Below are positions 60,505 through 64,000 of a DNA stretch of 64,000 bases, one piece after another (position 1 is the stretch's first letter; each line of letters starts with the position of its first letter). The translations under genes and the position numbers were made by a program. A model generated the notes under the pieces. It was not told the DNA's origin. It made no database searches and was given only the letters and a program-made list of their open reading frames with translations. Source of the DNA: Arcicella aurantiaca (GTDB lineage Bacteria > Bacteroidota > Bacteroidia > Cytophagales > Spirosomataceae); NCBI RefSeq assembly GCF_003148625.1, contig NZ_QGGO01000002.1, positions 120,976-184,975 on the forward strand, in the 5' to 3' direction.

Positions 60505-62193
60505 ATGAGCAATAATCAAATGACAAAAACAGAAGAAATACGTTTACATAATCTTTTTATCAAGTTCAAAAACGAAGGGAAAGGGATTAATGAGATAAAG
60601 GGCTTGTTGGAGGTTGATGGGGAGGTTTTAAAGGAATGGAGTTCGGGTTTTGAAAACGTTACAAATGAAGCAAAAAAACGTTTTGGAGAACAACCTTTTA
60701 CCATTGATGGAATATATCAAAAGGACAATAGTTTCCATTATAAAGTTTCTCCCAAAACAGAATATGCTCAATTAGAAGAAGTTAAAACAATGTTAAGTGC
60801 CTACAAATATCTTGAAGAAGATGAAAAAGTAGACAAAATACTACTTTCTGAGGCAGAAAAAGCATATTCTATTTTTGAAAAATATTTCACTTTTTTAGAA
60901 TATGATGATAAACAAGCATTATTCAATCCTAAATATACGCTTAACACAGAAGATGAAAGCGTTAAGAAATTTGCAGAGGAGGCAATTCATTTTTATGCAA
61001 AAATTCATTATACCGCAAAAACTCAAACTAAAATTTCATTAATTCAATCTATTTCAAAAGATTGTTATTCCAATGCAAACAAAATTCTACCGTATGCACT
61101 AAAATCGCTTAAAATTGAACAATATGAAGGAGTAAAAAAAACAGGATTTGAAGGCTTACCGATTGATACCAGTTGGGTATTTTTAATTGGAGAAAATAGC
61201 TATGGAAAAACAACAATATTGAAAGCTATTTCACTTCCACTTATTGATGTCAGAGAATCTGAGGAAATTATTCCCGAATATGAATTGAAAGAAAATCTTA
61301 TAGGAATAGAATATTTTAGTTTAAGTAAAAGCATAATTAATAACTTGGGAGGGAATATATTTACCCCTCTATCACACCTCGCCTGTTACGGTCCCTCACG
61401 CCTACAAATTCAAACTGACCAAACACAAAATGATATAGCTAAGAAAAGTACAACTACATATAGCCTTTTTAATTCAGATGGAATATTGCTAAATATTGAA
61501 TTTGAATTATTGATTTGGCATTTGGAAAAAAATCCAAGATTTGATGCGGTCAAACAAACATTCTTAAAATTAATCCCATACCTATCTGATATTCAAGTAG
61601 ATGTACCCCAACGAAAGATTTTTTACATCGAAAAAGAACCAACCGAAAATGGCTCAAAATATAATCGTGTAACTTTCAATCAGTTAGCTTCTGGTTTTAG
61701 AAGTATCTTGGCAATGGTGGGCGACATGATGATTCGTTTGTTCAAATCTCAACCTGAAATTACCGAGCCTTCTGAATTGGCGGGAATCGTGATTATTGAT
61801 GAATTAGATTTGCATTGGCATCCTAAAATGCAGAGAGAAATCCCCTCTTTGCTTTCGTCCATTTTTCCCAAAGTACAATTCATTGCTTCTACGCATAGCC
61901 TTGTGCCATTGTTGGGTGCTCCCGAAAATTCTGTTTTACTAAAAGTCAATCGAACCGTTGAAGAAGGAATCACCGTTGAAAAAGTGGATATTGATTTTCA
62001 AGCTCTATCTTCCGATACGATGCTTCGTGACATTTTTGATTTAGAAGAATATATGAGCGACCCGAAGATTAAGGCTTGGGAAAGATATAAAGAATTGAAA
62101 AGGTTAATTAGAGCAGAAGAAAATATCGACAAAAAAGAGACCTACATGGACGAGCGAAGAGAGATTGGCAATAAATATACTTTTCCAGCATGA
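60505..62193 (+). CDS. AAA/ABC-type ATPase, PtuA-like (Septu module 2)
   Basis: This 562-residue ATPase has an N-terminal helical part of about 200 residues that is absent from module 1, then Walker A GENSYGKT (229-236), FNQLASGFRSILAM (signature-like), Walker B GIVIIDELDLHWHP and H-loop ASTHSLVP. It overlaps the HNH gene by 4 bp (ATGA), just as in module 1. It is not a close copy of the module 1 ATPase. Together with the nuclease it fits Septu-like antiphage defence. The N-terminal part may sense phage or a nucleic acid. Confidence 0.78.
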   Translation: MSNNQMTKTEEIRLHNLFIKFKNEGKGINEIKGLLEVDGEVLKEWSSGFENVTNEAKKRFGEQPFTIDGIYQKDNSFHYKVSPKTEYAQLEEVKTMLSAYKYLEEDEKVDKILLSEAEKAYSIFEKYFTFLEYDDKQALFNPKYTLNTEDESVKKFAEEAIHFYAKIHYTAKTQTKISLIQSISKDCYSNANKILPYALKSLKIEQYEGVKKTGFEGLPIDTSWVFLIGENSYGKTTILKAISLPLIDVRESEEIIPEYELKENLIGIEYFSLSKSIINNLGGNIFTPLSHLACYGPSRLQIQTDQTQNDIAKKSTTTYSLFNSDGILLNIEFELLIWHLEKNPRFDAVKQTFLKLIPYLSDIQVDVPQRKIFYIEKEPTENGSKYNRVTFNQLASGFRSILAMVGDMMIRLFKSQPEITEPSELAGIVIIDELDLHWHPKMQREIPSLLSSIFPKVQFIASTHSLVPLLGAPENSVLLKVNRTVEEGITVEKVDIDFQALSSDTMLRDIFDLEEYMSDPKIKAWERYKELKRLIRAEENIDKKETYMDERREIGNKYTFPA

Positions 62194-62780
62194 GAAGACA
62201 AATTAAAAACACCGAATCACTGATTTTATCGAATAAATGGAAATATGGAACTCATAGCGAAAAAATTAGAGAAACCCTTTTGACAGAACAAAATCAAATT
62301 TGTGTCTATACTGAAACCTTTTTTGGAAGAAGTGATACCAGAGATATTGAGCATTTTAACCCCAATTTGAAAGGAACTGACGAAGACGGATACCACAATT
62401 GGTTTTTAGTAAAACATCAATGGAATTCTGAGAAATCGACTAAATGGGAAAAATTCCAACCTATTTTGAGCCCAATGAATGATGATTTTGAAAAAAGAGT
62501 AATTTATGAAGACGGCTATTATGATTTTAATATTGGAGATAGAGAAGCTGAAAATTTGATAAAACTCCTCAAATTAGATGATTTAGAACTTGCTCGTGAG
62601 CGAAAAGAATATGTAAATGGTCATAGAGAAGATATGATAGAACTGAATTTATCAGCCCAAGTATATTTTGACCGTCTGATGAAAAGAAGTCCCAATCGTG
62701 TTTATTTTATTAGAGCCATTGAAGAAGAATTCAAGATAAAAATAAATTTTCCAGAATCAACAAAAAAAATAAGCTACTGA
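62190..62780 (+). CDS. HNH endonuclease, PtuB-like (Septu module 2)
   Basis: This 196-residue protein has an HNH core: DIEHFNPNL with His55, GYHNWF with His69 and Asn70, and WNSEK with Asn79. Only Cys38 precedes it, so the zinc cysteine set of module 1 is not present. It then follows PILSPMNDDF and later the conserved AENLIKLLKLDDLELARERKEYV helix found in such nucleases. It is made with the ATPase by a 4-bp overlap. A terminator hairpin overlaps its stop. Confidence 0.78.
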   Translation: MRRQIKNTESLILSNKWKYGTHSEKIRETLLTEQNQICVYTETFFGRSDTRDIEHFNPNLKGTDEDGYHNWFLVKHQWNSEKSTKWEKFQPILSPMNDDFEKRVIYEDGYYDFNIGDREAENLIKLLKLDDLELARERKEYVNGHREDMIELNLSAQVYFDRLMKRSPNRVYFIRAIEEEFKIKINFPESTKKISY

Positions 62781-62802
62781 AAATCAGTAGCTTATTTTTT
62801 TT
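62762..62802 (+). terminator. Terminator overlapping the HNH stop codon
   Basis: AATAAGCTACTGA pairs with TCAGTAGCTTATT across an AAA loop, flanked by A and T runs. The left arm includes the last codons of the HNH gene. Confidence 0.85.
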
Positions 62803-62857
62803 GTAAAGTTATTTCGATTGTCTGAGTGTACTAAAACCAACAATCAAAATCTTTTTC

Positions 62858-64000
62858 CTAAATAAAGAATTTTAATTTTACTACTTCTTTCTCAGTCAAG
62901 AATCTCCAAGAACCACGTGGAAGATCTTTTTTGTTCAATCCTGCAAAAGTGGTACGGTCAAGTTTAAGAACTTCGTATCCTAACGATTCAAAAATACGTC
63001 TAACAATACGGTTACGTCCTGAGTGAATTTTCACACCAACTACCATTCCGTCTGGCGTAACAATTCCTAATTCATCTGCTTTAATTTCGCCATCCTCAAG
63101 GGTAATTCCTTTCAAAATTTGGTCAAAATGTTCAGTTGCTAAAGGTTTGTCAAGTTCTACTTGGTATAATTTTTCAACTTCGTTTGATGGGTGAGTTAAC
63201 TTATCTGCCAATTCTCCATCATTTGTCAAAAGCAATAAACCTGTTGTATTTCTATCTAAACGACCTACTGGATAAATGCGTTCTTCACAAGCGTTTTTCA
63301 CTAAATCCATAACCGTTTTGCGGTCGTCTGGGTCTTCAGTTGTCGTGATAAAGTCTTTTGGTTTATTTACTAAAACATAAACCATCTTCTCACGGCTCAA
63401 TTTACGATTTCCGTACTTCACAACGTCTCCGGGTTGAACCTGATACCCCATTTCAGTAACAATTTTACCGTTTACTTTAATCTCTCCAGCTTTAATCAAA
63501 TCATCAGCTTCACGACGAGAACAAATCCCTGCATTGGCAATGTAACGGTTCAAGCGAACATCTCCGTTACTTTTTCTTTCTGACTCTTCAATTTTTTTCT
63601 GAACCTTTTTAGGAGCAGTATCTTTATATCCTCCGATTTTGTAAGTAGGAGTCCATTTATCAGATTCTTCTACTGGACGGTGAGCTTTGAAAAGGTTTTT
63701 CCCACCAAAATTTGCCTTGGCAGAACCATACGTTTTCTCAGATTTACCAGTTCTTTTATCGCCTCTTTCTTCTCTTGCTTCCGTTGGTTTGTCAGAATAC
63801 GAGTTTGTGCGAGGTTTATTAAAATCTCCTTTATCAAAACGCTTTGCAACAGGTTTTCTTTTATCAAAACCTTCTTCTCTTCTTCCGTTGAAAGATTTTT
63901 TATCATCACGATTAAACTCTCTTCTTTCTGGACGCTCACTATTAAATTCTCTTCTCTCTCCGTAAGGTTTACGCTCGCCTGAGTTAAAATCTCTTCTCTC
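62858..64000 (-). CDS. rRNA pseudouridine synthase (RluB/RsuA family) with Arg-rich N-terminal tail, partial
   Basis: The C-terminal 230 residues are a complete RsuA/RluB-type enzyme: S4 domain (LNRYIANAGICSRREADDLIKAGEIKVNG), then VYVLVNKP, YPVGRLDRNTTGLLLLTNDGELAD with catalytic Asp, and GRNRIVRR. The same frame stays open to the window edge at 64000 (149 more codons): basic, with repeats such as ERRDFNSGE, GERREFN, ERPERREFN, KRFDKGDFNKP and KANFGGKNLFKAHRPVEE. Such disordered N-terminal tails occur in Bacteroidota RluB. So the TTG at 63553 is not the true start. The gene lacks its 5' end here. Confidence 0.92.
   Translation of the reverse strand, partial: ERRDFNSGERKPYGERREFNSERPERREFNRDDKKSFNGRREEGFDKRKPVAKRFDKGDFNKPRTNSYSDKPTEAREERGDKRTGKSEKTYGSAKANFGGKNLFKAHRPVEESDKWTPTYKIGGYKDTAPKKVQKKIEESERKSNGDVRLNRYIANAGICSRREADDLIKAGEIKVNGKIVTEMGYQVQPGDVVKYGNRKLSREKMVYVLVNKPKDFITTTEDPDDRKTVMDLVKNACEERIYPVGRLDRNTTGLLLLTNDGELADKLTHPSNEVEKLYQVELDKPLATEHFDQILKGITLEDGEIKADELGIVTPDGMVVGVKIHSGRNRIVRRIFESLGYEVLKLDRTTFAGLNKKDLPRGSWRFLTEKEVVKLKFFI

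Noticed and set aside
63670..63982. Several open frames on both strands near the right edge
   Set aside because: They are shadows of the long in-frame RluB N-terminal extension.

Overview
The window looks like chromosomal DNA of a Bacteroidota bacterium, most likely Cytophagales (Spirosomataceae/Cytophagaceae-like). The base composition is AT-rich. The gene content fits this group: paired DUF1800/DUF1501 exported proteins, TPR histidine kinases, LytTR regulators, XisH/XisI and an AzgA permease. Several genes have TTTG / TAnnTTTG promoters rather than sigma70 boxes. No rRNA, tRNA or CRISPR array was seen. The assignment is inferred from gene content, not from a marker-gene search.

Region by region: 1-6.7 kb holds a partial LytTR regulator, a TPR sensor kinase and a four-gene minus-strand operon: NarL-type response regulator, candidate RiPP precursor ending in two cysteines, small APH-type kinase and HopA1-family protein. 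Kinase plus HopA1 is the dehydration pair of class V lanthipeptides and thioamitides, so this is the best candidate for a new system here. 6.7-23 kb is mostly housekeeping (ldcA, pnuC, nth, yraN, purine permease, M14 peptidase, glyA, tatC) plus a frameshifted LytTR response regulator and the DUF1501/DUF1800 pair. 23-33 kb is accessory: an exported MTA/SAH nucleosidase, an ADP-ribosyltransferase with a small overlapping partner, uvrA, a Septu-like ATPase+HNH pair, an IS4-type insertion sequence and xisHI. 33-47 kb carries a DUF1080 protein, purple acid phosphatase, anmK, NUDIX, an orphan eutB, an sdpR-like repressor with two operator-like sites, DUF1016, an SdpI-like protein, an M16 protease, a gmhB-type phosphatase and an ABC exporter. 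47-64 kb has vapBC, the sulfate-assimilation genes cysH-cysD-cysN, an epimerase, a thioredoxin-fold protein, cvpA, yqeY, pdxJ, pbpC, a second Septu-like ATPase+HNH pair, and an rluB-type pseudouridine synthase that runs off the right edge with a long arginine-rich N-terminal tail.

Intergenic DNA is unusually rich in palindromic and MITE-like repeats. One family with GAACCTGTTTAAACTTT ends occurs three times, and other hairpin families occur in pairs. Several genes have nominal open frames extended by such repeats, so their starts were moved inward. Likely working units are: sensor kinase and regulator controlling the RiPP operon; tatC beside its probable twin-arginine substrate; LdcA, AnmK and PBP1C in peptidoglycan turnover; CysH/D/N in sulfate activation and reduction; and a scattered set of defence or conflict genes (two Septu-like pairs, ART pair, VapBC, XisHI, DUF1016).
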